Source of the DNA: Paenibacillus sp. KS-LC4
GTDB lineage: Bacteria; Bacillota; Bacilli; Paenibacillales; Paenibacillaceae
Direction: 5' to 3'
Assembly: GCF_036894955.1 (NCBI RefSeq)
Contig: NZ_CP145905.1
Location: 5,436,001-5,500,000, forward strand
Length of the DNA: 64,000 nucleotides
The notes beneath the pieces are model-generated. The model worked only from the letters and a program-made list of their open reading frames with translations. It ran no database searches and was not told the origin of the DNA. The translations under genes were made by a program, and so were the position numbers. Below, one piece after another: positions 1-8,568 of this stretch (its first letter is position 1; every line of letters starts with the position of its first letter).

Positions 1-560
1 AAATGATAGATTTTGCTGATTACATAGGCAGCCGTGCCAGGCTCCGTTCCCGGCTTGACGCTGCCGCCTGTAGGGAACCATTCGAAGTGGAAGCCGAACA
101 GCCATAGCATGACCAAGCCAAAAATAAACAGCGGTGCAGCAAAGCCCAAATAGGTGTAGCCCGTAATCATGCGATCTGCCCAAGTATCGTTGTAGCGGCC
201 ACTCGTAATGCCGAGCGGAATTGCGATTAAGTACGTCAATATCAGCGTAGCGACCGACAGCCAGATCGTATTAAAAATGCGCTGGCCAATGAGCTCGGAC
301 ACGGGCATCTTGAAGCGGAACGATTGTCCAAAGTCGCCTTGCAGCGCATGGATCACCCAGTTCCAGTACTGCACATGCCAAGGATCGTTCAGGCCAAGCC
401 GCTCGCGCTGCGCCTCCAGCGCCGCTGGATCAAGGCTCGGATCAACAAGGCCGGTGAGCGCATCGCCAGGCATCGCTTTAGCGAGCAAGAAGACGAGAAC
501 GCTAAGCAAAAATAATTGCGGAATCATAATAAATATACGGCGAACAATCGTTTTCCACAT
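1..560 (-). CDS. Oligopeptide ABC transporter permease, OppB/DppB type (3' end outside window)
   Basis: The reading frame starts at ATG 560 and stays open to the left edge, giving about 186 N-terminal residues. The product begins with a short basic stretch (MWKTIVRRIF), a first membrane helix (about 9-29), then the periplasmic-side PGD-x-LTGLVDP region that is typical of OppB/DppB permeases, followed by further helices near 100-120 and 135-155. By family it forms, with a second permease, the membrane channel for peptide import driven by the two ATPases encoded just upstream. The ATPase gene stops only 2 bp before this start, so translation is probably coupled. The second permease and the binding protein would be expected beyond the left edge. 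Peptide versus nickel or other substrates cannot be told from sequence. Confidence 0.88.
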   Translation of the reverse strand, partial: MWKTIVRRIFIMIPQLFLLSVLVFLLAKAMPGDALTGLVDPSLDPAALEAQRERLGLNDPWHVQYWNWVIHALQGDFGQSFRFKMPVSELIGQRIFNTIWLSVATLILTYLIAIPLGITSGRYNDTWADRMITGYTYLGFAAPLFIFGLVMLWLFGFHFEWFPTGGSVKPGTEPGTAAYVISKIYH

Positions 561-562
561 CG

Positions 563-1501
563 CTATCCACCTTTCCCAGGCAGAGCTACCAGATGCGTGC
601 TTGAGATCGGCCTTAGAGAATAGGCCAGGCCCTCTTCGTCAAAATAGTCTCTGTAGGCTTGATCATATTCGGCTTTTACCGCTGCTCTAAACTGTTGCTG
701 CTTCTCTCGCTGTGTAGGGTCGATATCAGGGATGGCTGCAAGGAGCCTCTTGGTGTAAATATGCTGAGGGGTATGAAAAATATCTGAGGTGGTGCCTTGC
801 TCCACATGTCTGCCCTTGTACATAATGCCGATGTGATCGCACATATGCCTTATAATTCCAAGGTCGTGACTGATAAACAAGTACGTGAGGTTTAATTCCT
901 TCTGGATGTCTTGCATAAAATTAAGCACCTGCGCCTGAACGGATACGTCCAGCGCCGATACGGGCTCATCAGCAATAATCAGCTTTGGCTTTAAGGCAAT
1001 TGCCCTAGCGATCCCGATCCGCTGCCGCTGGCCGCCGGAAAACTCATGCGGATATTTATAGATCGTCTCTGCGCTTAAGCCTACCTGCTCCAGCAGCTCT
1101 CGCACACGCCGCTTCTCTTCCTGCGGAGACAGCCGCTCGAAGTTGCGCAGCGGCTCCGCCACGATGTCGATGACGCGCTTCTTCGGATTAAGCGAGGAAT
1201 ACGGATCTTGAAAAATCATTTGAACATCGCGGCGAGCATTCAGCAAGCTTCTCCTGCCGCCCTCGCTTAAGTCCTTCCCTTCAAAAATGACGCTGCCGGA
1301 CGTAATCGCATTCAGGCCGATGATCGCCCGCCCCGTCGTCGTCTTGCCCGAGCCGGACTCGCCAACAAGTCCGTAGGTGCTGCCCTGCTCAATCGACAAG
1401 CTTACGCCGTCAACCGCTTTGACCTCGCCAACCGCTCTGCCGAATATACCGCCGCGAATCGGAAAATGAACCTTTAAATCCTTAATATCAAGAAGCGCCA
1501 T
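563..1501 (-). CDS. oppF: Oligopeptide ABC transporter ATP-binding protein, OppF type
   Basis: A 312-residue ABC ATPase with Walker A GESGSGKT at about 47-54, signature FSGGQRQR, and Walker B LIIADEPVSALD, followed by the D-loop and the H-loop histidine in ISHDLG. The N-terminal extension before Walker A and the phrase DGVSLSIEQGSTYGLVGESGSGKT are typical of OppF/DppF rather than OppD. It would power peptide uptake as a heterodimer with the neighbouring OppD-like subunit at the inner face of the membrane. It overlaps oppD by 14 bp and ends 2 bp before the permease start, so all three are one operon. The C-terminal tail after the HTPQHIYTKRLL segment is short and lacks a cysteine motif, as usual for OppF. 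The substrate is not determined. Confidence 0.93.
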   Translation of the reverse strand: MALLDIKDLKVHFPIRGGIFGRAVGEVKAVDGVSLSIEQGSTYGLVGESGSGKTTTGRAIIGLNAITSGSVIFEGKDLSEGGRRSLLNARRDVQMIFQDPYSSLNPKKRVIDIVAEPLRNFERLSPQEEKRRVRELLEQVGLSAETIYKYPHEFSGGQRQRIGIARAIALKPKLIIADEPVSALDVSVQAQVLNFMQDIQKELNLTYLFISHDLGIIRHMCDHIGIMYKGRHVEQGTTSDIFHTPQHIYTKRLLAAIPDIDPTQREKQQQFRAAVKAEYDQAYRDYFDEEGLAYSLRPISSTHLVALPGKGG

Positions 1502-2504
1502 AGTCAGCCCCCTTCCCGTCCACTTTAGGAAAATAAAAAGTCCGATAGCAGGTGCAGCGGACGAAATGACCGGGACTTACTTCGTGCATCACAGGCTCCG
1601 CCTCATGCGCCGCTTCCTGCATCCACGGAATGCGGGAGCGGAAGCGACAGCCTTCGCGGGGCAGCTTCTGCAAGGAGGGCACGATGCCCTGAATGACATG
1701 CAGCCGAGACTTCTCGGCACTGGCGGCCGGAATCGAGCTGAGCAGCGACTTTGTATAAGGATGCTGCGCATTCGAAATGAGCGTATAAATATCAGCGATT
1801 TCCACAATCTGCCCTGCGTACATCACCGCTACGCGATCCGCCATTTCCGCCACGACGCCGAGGTCGTGGGTAATAAGGATGATGCCGGCACCGATATCGC
1901 TCTTCAGCTTGCGGATCAGCTCCAAAATTTGCAGCTGGATCGTGACATCGAGCGCCGTTGTCGGCTCATCGGCAATGAGCAGCTCCGGCTCATTGGCAAT
2001 CGCTATCGCAATGACGACGCGCTGCCTCATACCGCCTGACAGCTCATGCGGATATTGCTGATACGTATGCTCAGGACGCGGGATGCCTACCTGACCGAGC
2101 AGCTCCAGCACCTTCACCTTGCGCTGCTCCACCGTCAGCTTGTCGTTATGCAGCAGCAAGGCCTCCTCAATTTGGCTGCCAATAATCATGAGCGGATTAA
2201 GTGCCGACAGCGGGTCCTGAAAAATCATGCCCATTTCCTTGCCGCGCAGCTTATTTAACTTGCCTGGCGACAGATGAGCCAAATCCTGCCCCTTATAATA
2301 AATATGCCCTTCGATTTTCGCCCGCGTGTGGAGCCCCATAATCGAAAAGGCCAATGCGCTTTTTCCCGAGCCGGATTCGCCAACAATTGCTAAAATTTCA
2401 TTTTTCCTAACGGTTAGCGAAACGTCATCCACTGCCGCAAAATAGCGGTCAGCTATACGAAAGGACGTCGTTAAATGCTCCATTCTCAGCAATTCCTCAC
2501 TCAC
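1488..2504 (-). CDS. oppD: Oligopeptide ABC transporter ATP-binding protein, OppD type
   Basis: A 338-residue ABC ATPase with Walker A GESGSGKS (about 42-49), signature LSGGMRQR, Walker B LLIADEPTTALD and switch histidine in ITHDLG. The C-terminal oligopeptide-transporter extension (PYTKSLLSSIP, then GCRF...VRCTC) identifies it as OppD/DppD. The usual extension has four cysteines that bind an iron-sulfur cluster; here the two middle ones appear to be replaced (RSRIPW, EAAHEAEP), so the cluster may be absent. The start is a GTG at 2504 behind an AGGGTGAT site; an overlapping ATG is out of frame. It is the first gene seen of the operon oppD-oppF-permease. About 590 bp separate it from uppP upstream, so it probably has its own promoter, though none was clear. 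Confidence 0.92.
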   Translation of the reverse strand: MSEELLRMEHLTTSFRIADRYFAAVDDVSLTVRKNEILAIVGESGSGKSALAFSIMGLHTRAKIEGHIYYKGQDLAHLSPGKLNKLRGKEMGMIFQDPLSALNPLMIIGSQIEEALLLHNDKLTVEQRKVKVLELLGQVGIPRPEHTYQQYPHELSGGMRQRVVIAIAIANEPELLIADEPTTALDVTIQLQILELIRKLKSDIGAGIILITHDLGVVAEMADRVAVMYAGQIVEIADIYTLISNAQHPYTKSLLSSIPAASAEKSRLHVIQGIVPSLQKLPREGCRFRSRIPWMQEAAHEAEPVMHEVSPGHFVRCTCYRTFYFPKVDGKGADYGAS

Positions 2505-3009
2505 ATTTAATCACCCTAACGAATTATAATTTCGAGCGTTAATTAAATTGATAATTCTGAAAATAACGAAGCGCTTGGCTCAGCCTTTCTGGCGAATCCT
2601 GCTGTTGGAAGATGACATCCTGAGCCTCAATCTATGTCACATTTTATATCATTAAGAATAGAGTTACAATACTTTTTATTTATATTTCTATCTTTTTTTA
2701 ACATCTAGTTCGATTTAAGAGATAATCTTAGTCAAGTATTAACATATATGAAGTCGAATAGCTTATTTAAAACCTTAAATAAATATTCATATTTATGAAT
2801 TAATTATATTATGATTTTAATATATTTTTTAATTATAATTCTTCCTGAATTTAGATATTGTGCGTTTTTCGTAAAGAAATAACGATTTTCTACTTAGAGT
2901 AGATAGGGAAAAGTTGTAAATTGTATTGAAAGCAACAAAATCTTGCTTCGCCCTCCTCTTTTTTTTATTCGCTGGCATGCATAAACGCTCATCACAAATG
3001 CTTATCATT
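2505..3009. other. Long AT-rich intergenic region, no gene seen
   Basis: About 500 bp between the start of oppD and the uppP terminator. The stretch 2630-2900 is very AT rich with many TATAAT-like words on both strands, so no single promoter can be singled out. No ORF here has a ribosome site or a recognisable product. Confidence 0.5.
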
Positions 3010-3043
3010 AAAAAAGCTGGTATCCCTGTTCGGACACCAGCCA
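3009..3043 (-). terminator. Rho-independent terminator after uppP
   Basis: On the minus strand GCTGGTGTCC pairs with GGGATACCAGC around a short AACA loop and is followed by a run of six T. It lies about 50 bp past the uppP stop codon. Confidence 0.85.
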
Positions 3044-3092
3044 ATCGAATCTTTTTTCCCGGATCTGTGCGCCCTCTCCTCCAGCAGTTATT

Positions 3093-3905
3093 CTAGAGGA
3101 AAATGAGCAGCAAAATGCCCGCGACAAAGCAATAATAGGAAAAATATTTTAAATTTCCGCGCGCCATAATGTTCATGAACCAGCGCATAGAATAATAGGT
3201 AACGATTAAGGTAGCTATAAAGGCAATGAGATAAGGAATCATCAGCAAGCTGCGGTTCGGATCATTCGCAATGTCCGACACGCCAAGCACTAGTCCGCCC
3301 AAGCTAATCGGTATGTATAGCATAAAAGAAAACCGCAGCGCCGTCTCCTGCTTCATGCCGACCGCAATGGACGTAATGACCGTGGAACCGGAGCGGCTAA
3401 TGCCCGGAATGAGCGCTACCGCCTGCGCCAGGCCTACAATTAAAGCGTCCTTGACTGTCAGGTCGCCATCCCGCTTGCGCCCTTGCAAATTGCGGATTAG
3501 CCAGAGCGCCACGCCTGTTATGAGCAGCGATATCGCCACCGTGCGGACGGAGGAGAAATAAGACTCAATTTGATCTTTGAGCAGCAGCCCGATAATGACG
3601 GCCGGCACCGTGCCAATGACGACATACATCGCAAACAGGAAGTCGCTTTTGTAAGCTTTGTCCCGTGTTCTCATATATTTGATTGTGTTAACAATTAGCC
3701 GATTAATATCTTGGCGAAAAATGTAGCCGATCGCAATAAGCGATGCCGTGTTCGTTAAAACCTCAAAAGCTAGCCCTCGCTGTTCAACGCCGAGCAACTG
3801 CTGGGCAATAATTAAATGTCCGCTTGAGGATACAGGAATCGGCTCTGTAAAGCCCTGAATAATGCCGAGAATCAAATACTTCAGCCATAATACGAAATTG
3901 TCCAT
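3093..3905 (-). CDS. uppP: Undecaprenyl-diphosphatase (BacA/UppP family)
   Basis: A polytopic membrane enzyme of 270 residues that removes a phosphate from undecaprenyl pyrophosphate, recycling the lipid carrier for peptidoglycan and wall-polymer synthesis; loss or overexpression affects bacitracin resistance in characterised homologues. Both family signatures are visible: the N-terminal [17 protein letters not shown] (about 13-29, containing the catalytic glutamate region and SSSGHL) and the phosphate-binding PGISRSGST around 165. About eight hydrophobic segments follow the family pattern and the length is normal. I chose ATG 3905 because AAGGAGA lies 5 bp upstream; a longer frame would begin at 3944 without such a site. 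It stands alone on the minus strand, divergent from exoA. Confidence 0.94.
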   Translation of the reverse strand: MDNFVLWLKYLILGIIQGFTEPIPVSSSGHLIIAQQLLGVEQRGLAFEVLTNTASLIAIGYIFRQDINRLIVNTIKYMRTRDKAYKSDFLFAMYVVIGTVPAVIIGLLLKDQIESYFSSVRTVAISLLITGVALWLIRNLQGRKRDGDLTVKDALIVGLAQAVALIPGISRSGSTVITSIAVGMKQETALRFSFMLYIPISLGGLVLGVSDIANDPNRSLLMIPYLIAFIATLIVTYYSMRWFMNIMARGNLKYFSYYCFVAGILLLIFL

Positions 3906-3979
3906 ACCGTCTCCTTTGTCGCTTATATTTACCTCCCCTATCATAACGCACTCTAGTAAAGATGATCAAATCCTGTGAG

Positions 3980-4008
3980 TTGCCCGCTCTTTGCTATCAT
4001 GGTATAAC
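3980..4008 (+). promoter_or_regulatory. Likely sigma-A promoter of exoA
   Basis: TTGCCC at 3980 and TATAAC at 4003 are separated by 17 bp. This would give a leader of about 33 bases before the exoA start. Confidence 0.6.
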
Positions 4009-4047
4009 TAGCAAAAGCATGATCTTTTCTAGTTGCGAGGGGGAGAA

Positions 4048-4809
4048 ATGGTTTTGAAGCTGGTTTCATGGAATGTTAACGGGCTGAGAGCCTGCGTGAA
4101 TAAAGGGTTTATTGATTATTTTAACGAGATGGATGCCGATATTTTCTGTTTGCAGGAGACGAAGTTGCAGGAGGGGCAAATTTCATTGGAGCTAGGCGAT
4201 TCGTATTCAGATTATTGGAACTATGCTGTGAAGAAGGGCTACTCCGGTACAGCCGTGTTTACGAAAACGCCGCCGCTTTCTGTCCGCTACGGCATCGAAG
4301 AAAACGAAGAGCCGGAAGGCCGCATTTTGACGCTGGAATTTAAGGACTTCTACTTGGTTAATGTCTATACGCCTAATGCCAAGCGCGATTTGCTGCGGCT
4401 GGATTATCGACTGGAATGGGAGGATCGCTTCCGTACTTATTTGCAGCAGCTTGATGCTGTGAAGCCCGTTATCGTCTGCGGCGATCTTAATGTCGCCCAT
4501 CAGGAAATCGACCTCAAAAACGCCAAAGCCAACCATGGGAACTCCGGTTTTACTGCGGAAGAACGCGGGAAAATGACTGAGCTGCTGGCAGCCGGCTTTA
4601 TCGACAGCTTCCGCCATCTATACCCTGACCGTACGGACGCCTATACTTGGTGGTCGTACATGCCGAAGGTCCGCGAACGGAATGTCGGCTGGCGCATTGA
4701 CTATTTTCTGCTTTCGGGGCGACTCGCCCCATTGCTGAAGGATGCGGGAATTGATTCCGCTATTATGGGCAGCGACCACTGTCCGGTTCTGCTTAGTATT
4801 GATCTATAA
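4048..4809 (+). CDS. exoA: Exodeoxyribonuclease III / AP endonuclease (ExoA)
   Basis: A 253-residue magnesium-dependent DNA repair enzyme of the exonuclease-endonuclease-phosphatase fold that incises abasic sites and trims damaged 3' ends. All family landmarks are present: SWNVNGLRA at the N-terminus, the metal-binding glutamate in LQETKLQ, the GDLNVAHQEIDL core, GWRIDYFL, and the C-terminal GSDHCPV with the catalytic Asp-His pair. The start at 4048 is preceded by GAGGGGGAG; an in-frame ATG 15 bp earlier (MRGGE...) would have to overlap this site. It is monocistronic, with its own promoter upstream and a hairpin terminator immediately downstream. Confidence 0.95.
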   Translation: MVLKLVSWNVNGLRACVNKGFIDYFNEMDADIFCLQETKLQEGQISLELGDSYSDYWNYAVKKGYSGTAVFTKTPPLSVRYGIEENEEPEGRILTLEFKDFYLVNVYTPNAKRDLLRLDYRLEWEDRFRTYLQQLDAVKPVIVCGDLNVAHQEIDLKNAKANHGNSGFTAEERGKMTELLAAGFIDSFRHLYPDRTDAYTWWSYMPKVRERNVGWRIDYFLLSGRLAPLLKDAGIDSAIMGSDHCPVLLSIDL

Positions 4810-4836
4810 TGAAGATATTAATGAAGATATAATTGA

Positions 4837-4877
4837 TTAAACCGTCCAATTCTGCTTGCAGCGTTGACGGTTTTTTG
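4837..4877 (+). terminator. Terminator of exoA
   Basis: AAACCGTC and GACGGTTT form a stem around a loop of about 19 bases, followed by TTTTTT. It lies 30 bp past the exoA stop. Confidence 0.8.
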
Positions 4878-4992
4878 TATATTTTGTGTAATTCGTGTTT
4901 TTTTCGCCCTCTTTTTTCGACATTATTAGATCAATTTCGACTTCATTCACCTCCATTAGACAATTTCGTTCAGAATCGGTTCAGCCCTTTTA

Positions 4993-5018
4993 AGTAGAAT
5001 AGAGGTAAGTATTCTACT
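4993..5018 (+). promoter_or_regulatory. Perfect inverted repeat upstream of the first dockerin gene
   Basis: AGTAGAATA and TATTCTACT are exact complements separated by eight bases. The element sits 25 bp before the dockerin start, just upstream of its AAGGAG site. It could be a protein operator or a 5' mRNA hairpin; there is no T run, so it is not a terminator. The equivalent positions upstream of the other dockerin genes do not carry it. Confidence 0.5.
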
Positions 5019-5043
5019 ATTCGGAACAAGGAGACTTGGACAA

Positions 5044-6378
5044 ATGAACGATTATTGGCGCAAAATAACCGCATTATCCCTGAAAAAGGGTCCCTCTCTT
5101 TTTGTTTGTGCTGCAGTATTGGGAACCACCTTGTCACTTTCTACTCCGGCATATGCAATTCCAGAACCTTCGAACTACTTTCTTCCTGTAGTAAACAATG
5201 ATCTGCATTGGGTTAAAAATGATTCCAATGCGAATGCGGGAATGGGATCAACCATTGACGTTTATGGCAGCTACATCTCATTGGATTCACAGAAGCTCTT
5301 CCCTCCATCAACGGTCATCACGATGTTGACGGTGACCTCCAGCGATACGAGCGTCGCGTCTGCGGAAAATTATTCGTCCTTCATTGACATGGAAATTTTC
5401 GGACCGGGCACGACTGAAATTAAAGTTGAAGGCCTTACCGCTGAAAATGAAAAGCTGACGGAGCACTTCCGTGTCACGGTAGACCTCTTCGCCGATACGA
5501 ATAGGGATGGGGTTATTACGTCTGCGGATGCTTTTCACATCGTTCGGGAGCTAAACCGAAATTCCGTTCTTACAAATGGCGAATTCAATCTATATGATAT
5601 CGACCGGGACAGGTCCGTAACGGCGGCAGATGCATCCGCCCTAATGAGCCTTTACACGGGCAAAACCGTTCTAGGCTCGTCTGAAAAATATATCGTCACC
5701 TTAAGCGCCATTGACGATGCTCCAGTTATATATAACGGCTCTTTATACGCGGATACATGGGCACCAGGGCAAACGGTTTCCGCAGACTACAACTATTTTG
5801 ATCCTGAAAATGATTTTGAAGGAAACAGCGGCTTTAAATGGTTCCGCAGCTTGCAGGCTGATGGCTCAAACCCTACGGAAATCATAGGCGAAACGTCGTA
5901 CAACTATACGCTTCAGCAAGACGATATCAATCATTATATATTCGCGGAAGTGACGCCAGTTGCCGAATCGGGCAATCTGCTGACGGGCCAAACGGTGCTC
6001 TTAAAATCTACATCTGTCGTGATGAGTGCTACCCCTATCATTGTTAGCCGCACACCCGAAAATAACAGTGTAAACGTCAATAGAAATGCTGATATTGTTT
6101 TTACGTTTGACAGAGAGGTTACAGCCGTTCCTGGTAAACACATTCGTTTTTATCATTACGGAATAAATGACTTTACATTGGATTATCTTGCCAATGATGA
6201 TTATAATATCGTCGTTGACGGAAAAACCGTTACCATTAAATACCTATCTGGAAAACTGTCTTACGGCACGAACTATGCTCTAGTCATTGATCCGGGTGCC
6301 TTTAAAGATGCAGATGATAATGACTTTGCAGGCTACGATAATGGAGAATGGGTGTTCACGACCGATTTCCCGAGCTAG
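5044..6378 (+). CDS. Exported dockerin protein with Ig-like and Big_5-like modules (dockerin 1)
   Basis: A 444-residue secreted protein. A signal peptide (about 1-38, cleavage after AYA) precedes an Ig-like module (about 42-147), then a type I-like dockerin (about 151-207) made of two EF-hand repeats: DTNRDGVITSAD and DIDRDRSVTAAD, with calcium ligands at loop positions 1, 3, 5, 9 and 12. The second loop has Arg in place of the usual Gly at position 6. A second Ig-like module (about 225-325) and a Big_5-like module ending in WVFTT follow. Dockerins bind cohesins, and the next gene, 74 bp on, encodes a cohesin with SLH anchors, so the pair should assemble on the cell surface. There is no catalytic domain. 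AAGGAG lies 10 bp before the ATG. Family assignment is firm; the biological role is inferred. Confidence 0.85.
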   Translation: MNDYWRKITALSLKKGPSLFVCAAVLGTTLSLSTPAYAIPEPSNYFLPVVNNDLHWVKNDSNANAGMGSTIDVYGSYISLDSQKLFPPSTVITMLTVTSSDTSVASAENYSSFIDMEIFGPGTTEIKVEGLTAENEKLTEHFRVTVDLFADTNRDGVITSADAFHIVRELNRNSVLTNGEFNLYDIDRDRSVTAADASALMSLYTGKTVLGSSEKYIVTLSAIDDAPVIYNGSLYADTWAPGQTVSADYNYFDPENDFEGNSGFKWFRSLQADGSNPTEIIGETSYNYTLQQDDINHYIFAEVTPVAESGNLLTGQTVLLKSTSVVMSATPIIVSRTPENNSVNVNRNADIVFTFDREVTAVPGKHIRFYHYGINDFTLDYLANDDYNIVVDGKTVTIKYLSGKLSYGTNYALVIDPGAFKDADDNDFAGYDNGEWVFTTDFPS

Positions 6379-6452
6379 CACTGTAATCCCCATTGCAACT
6401 TCATTAAAATAATTAGCGTCATCCATCTATACTCACTTTCATGGAGGTTAAT

Positions 6453-8384
6453 ATGCAAACATTATTGAGACAAGCACCTTCCAAACGCTTTCTTCTGCTC
6501 ATGCTGAGCTGCCTGCTCATGCTGCCAGCTATTTTTGTACCGACTTCTGCTCATGCTGCGTCTGACGCTCCTGCAAAGGTTACGATTACGAACACAAATG
6601 TGACAGCCGGACAATCGGCAACGGTGCCCGTTATGCTCACCGATCCAGGTGACGGCGTCGGCGCTTACAATATGCAAATCGACTTCGATCCTTCCGTGCT
6701 GAGCATTGTCAGCATTACGCCTACGCATGGAGTAGTGGCTCCAGAAGACGGCGCTCCATCAGATACTGGCTATTTCCAGTCCAACTTTGACAACACTGCT
6801 GGCTGGGCTCGCGTCATCTGGATCGATTCCACGGGCGGAAATGCGCGCATCAATGATCCAGCCCAGTTGTTCGCCATTGAAGTCAAATCGCTCAGCAGCG
6901 AAACGACAGGCACTTATCACCTGACTGTAGATACTTCGAACGATGAGAAATGGGCCATCTACCGCAGCTCATCTTACGCCGTTTCGTCTACCGTTGAAGG
7001 TGGAGACATCGTCATCTCGAAAGCCAACTCCGGCTCTGGATCAGGTTCAGGCGGCTCGTCAGGCGGCGGCTCCGCAACGCCGACTCCGACTCCTACTGCA
7101 ACACCAGCTCCAACAGCGACAACCGCTCCGGTTATGGTCTACATCGACGGCAAGGAGCAGCAATATGCAACCGCCCAAACCTCTGTACAGAACGGACGCA
7201 CAATGATTCAGCTTGAGGTTGACAATGAGAAGGTCATCCAGCAAATCGACACGTCGGGCATCAAGGAGCTACGACTTCCAATTCAGAGCAGCACGGCTGC
7301 GGTTGTAAACAGCGGACTGAACGGCCAGCTCGTGAAGGAGCTGGAAAAACGCGGTGCCACGGTTAAAATTGAGACGCCTTCGGCCAGCTACACCTTGCCT
7401 GCCGGCGACATCAACATTGATGCGATTTCCGCTCAGGTCGGCTCGGCTGTCAAGCTGTCTGATATTAAAATCATCATCACCATTGCCGCAGCGGACAATG
7501 CTGTCGCAAATGCCGTGCAAAACCAAGCGTCCCAGCAGGGGGTAACCCTCGTCGGCGCTCCGGTCAACTTTGAAATTATTGCGCAATACAATGGACAAAA
7601 CATTAGCATCGGCCAATTTAACCATTATGTAGAGCGCTCGATCACTCTGCCTGCCGGCTCCGATGGCTCGAAGATGACAACAGGCGTCGTGCTTGGCGAG
7701 GACGGCACTCTGCGTCATGTGCCAACCTATATTTCCGTAACAGGCAGCACCTATTTCGCCAACATCAACAGCTTGACGAACAGCAGCTATGCGATTGTTT
7801 ATGCCCCTGCCTCGTTCAAGGATGTTGAAAAGCACTGGAGCAAAAACGACGTGAACGATCTTGGCTCCCGCCTGATTATGAAGGGCGTATCGAGCAATGA
7901 GTTCGCGCCGAATGCTTCCATTACACGCGCTGAATTTACGGCAACCCTGCTGCGCGCGCTTGGCATTCACAAGGCTTCCGGCAGCCCTTCGGTTTCCTTC
8001 TCCGATGTGAAAGCGGGCAGCTGGTACGAGAACGAAGTGAAGCTTGCGGTATCCAATAAGCTCATTAGCGGTTATTCCGATGGCACCTTCCGTCCGAACG
8101 GACTCATCACTCGCGAAGAAGCGATGATTATTTTGAATCGCGCTCTAGCGCTCACAACCTTGCCAACCGTCAGCGATGCCGCTGAAATCAACAGCCTGCT
8201 GGCTGCTTACGGGGACAGCTCCTCGGTGTCGGGCTATGCGAAGGCTGCCGTTGCCAGCGCTTTGAAAAACGGTATTGTGCAAGGTGCTGACGGCGCTCTT
8301 AACCCGGATTCCAATGTGACTCGCGCTGAAACGGCGGCTATTGTAAAGCGCCTGCTTGTCAAAGCGGGACTGATCAACGGCTAA
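6453..8384 (+). CDS. Cohesin protein with three SLH anchors (cohesin-SLH 1)
   Basis: A 643-residue surface protein. Signal peptide 1-36; cohesin domain about 41-190 (starts VTITNTNVTAGQSATVPV, with YNMQIDFDPSVLSIV as the characteristic strand pair); Gly/Ser then Thr-Pro linker 192-226; an unassigned beta-rich module about 227-450; three SLH domains at about 455-505, 515-567 and 588-638 with ITRAEF, ITREEA and VTRAET motifs. SLH domains bind pyruvylated secondary wall polymer, so this protein would display a single cohesin on the surface to capture dockerin partners. ATG 6453 is chosen because GGAGG lies 6 bp before it; an ATG 12 bp earlier overlaps that site. It is nearly identical to the gene at 9979 apart from the signal peptide. 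Confidence 0.9.
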   Translation: MQTLLRQAPSKRFLLLMLSCLLMLPAIFVPTSAHAASDAPAKVTITNTNVTAGQSATVPVMLTDPGDGVGAYNMQIDFDPSVLSIVSITPTHGVVAPEDGAPSDTGYFQSNFDNTAGWARVIWIDSTGGNARINDPAQLFAIEVKSLSSETTGTYHLTVDTSNDEKWAIYRSSSYAVSSTVEGGDIVISKANSGSGSGSGGSSGGGSATPTPTPTATPAPTATTAPVMVYIDGKEQQYATAQTSVQNGRTMIQLEVDNEKVIQQIDTSGIKELRLPIQSSTAAVVNSGLNGQLVKELEKRGATVKIETPSASYTLPAGDINIDAISAQVGSAVKLSDIKIIITIAAADNAVANAVQNQASQQGVTLVGAPVNFEIIAQYNGQNISIGQFNHYVERSITLPAGSDGSKMTTGVVLGEDGTLRHVPTYISVTGSTYFANINSLTNSSYAIVYAPASFKDVEKHWSKNDVNDLGSRLIMKGVSSNEFAPNASITRAEFTATLLRALGIHKASGSPSVSFSDVKAGSWYENEVKLAVSNKLISGYSDGTFRPNGLITREEAMIILNRALALTTLPTVSDAAEINSLLAAYGDSSSVSGYAKAAVASALKNGIVQGADGALNPDSNVTRAETAAIVKRLLVKAGLING

Positions 8385-8403
8385 GCCTACTCGCAATCTT
8401 GTT

Positions 8404-8446
8404 AAAAAGCTGTAGGATTCCGTGCTCGGAATCCTACAGCTTTTAT
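8404..8446 (+). terminator. Terminator closing the first dockerin-cohesin pair
   Basis: AAAGCTGTAGGATTCCG pairs perfectly with CGGAATCCTACAGCTTT around a four-base loop and is followed by T residues. It lies 20 bp past the cohesin stop, so the first dockerin-cohesin pair is a separate transcription unit. Confidence 0.9.
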
Positions 8447-8568
8447 TAAGTACTGCTGTTTGAAATAGACTATGACGTATAGCGTCCAGATTCAGAATCT
8501 ATTCAAACCTAAGTAGTAGAATAATACCAAGCAGCTTAATCATTAAGATTAAAGGAGACTTAAGACAG

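Noticed and set aside
1566-2039. 157-codon plus-strand frame opposite oppD.
   Set aside because: Shadow of the ATPase gene; Arg/His-rich composition typical of antisense frames and no ribosome site.
7079-7130. Repetitive ACTCCGACTCCTACT-like sequence in both cohesin-SLH genes.
   Set aside because: It encodes the Thr-Pro linker typical of multi-domain surface proteins and is not an independent repeat element.
7269-7970. 233-codon open frame antisense to cohesin-SLH 1 (and the same at 10795-11496).
   Set aside because: It is present in both copies only because the sense genes are nearly identical. It has no ribosome site and no recognisable domain, and the sense frame encodes clear cohesin and SLH domains.
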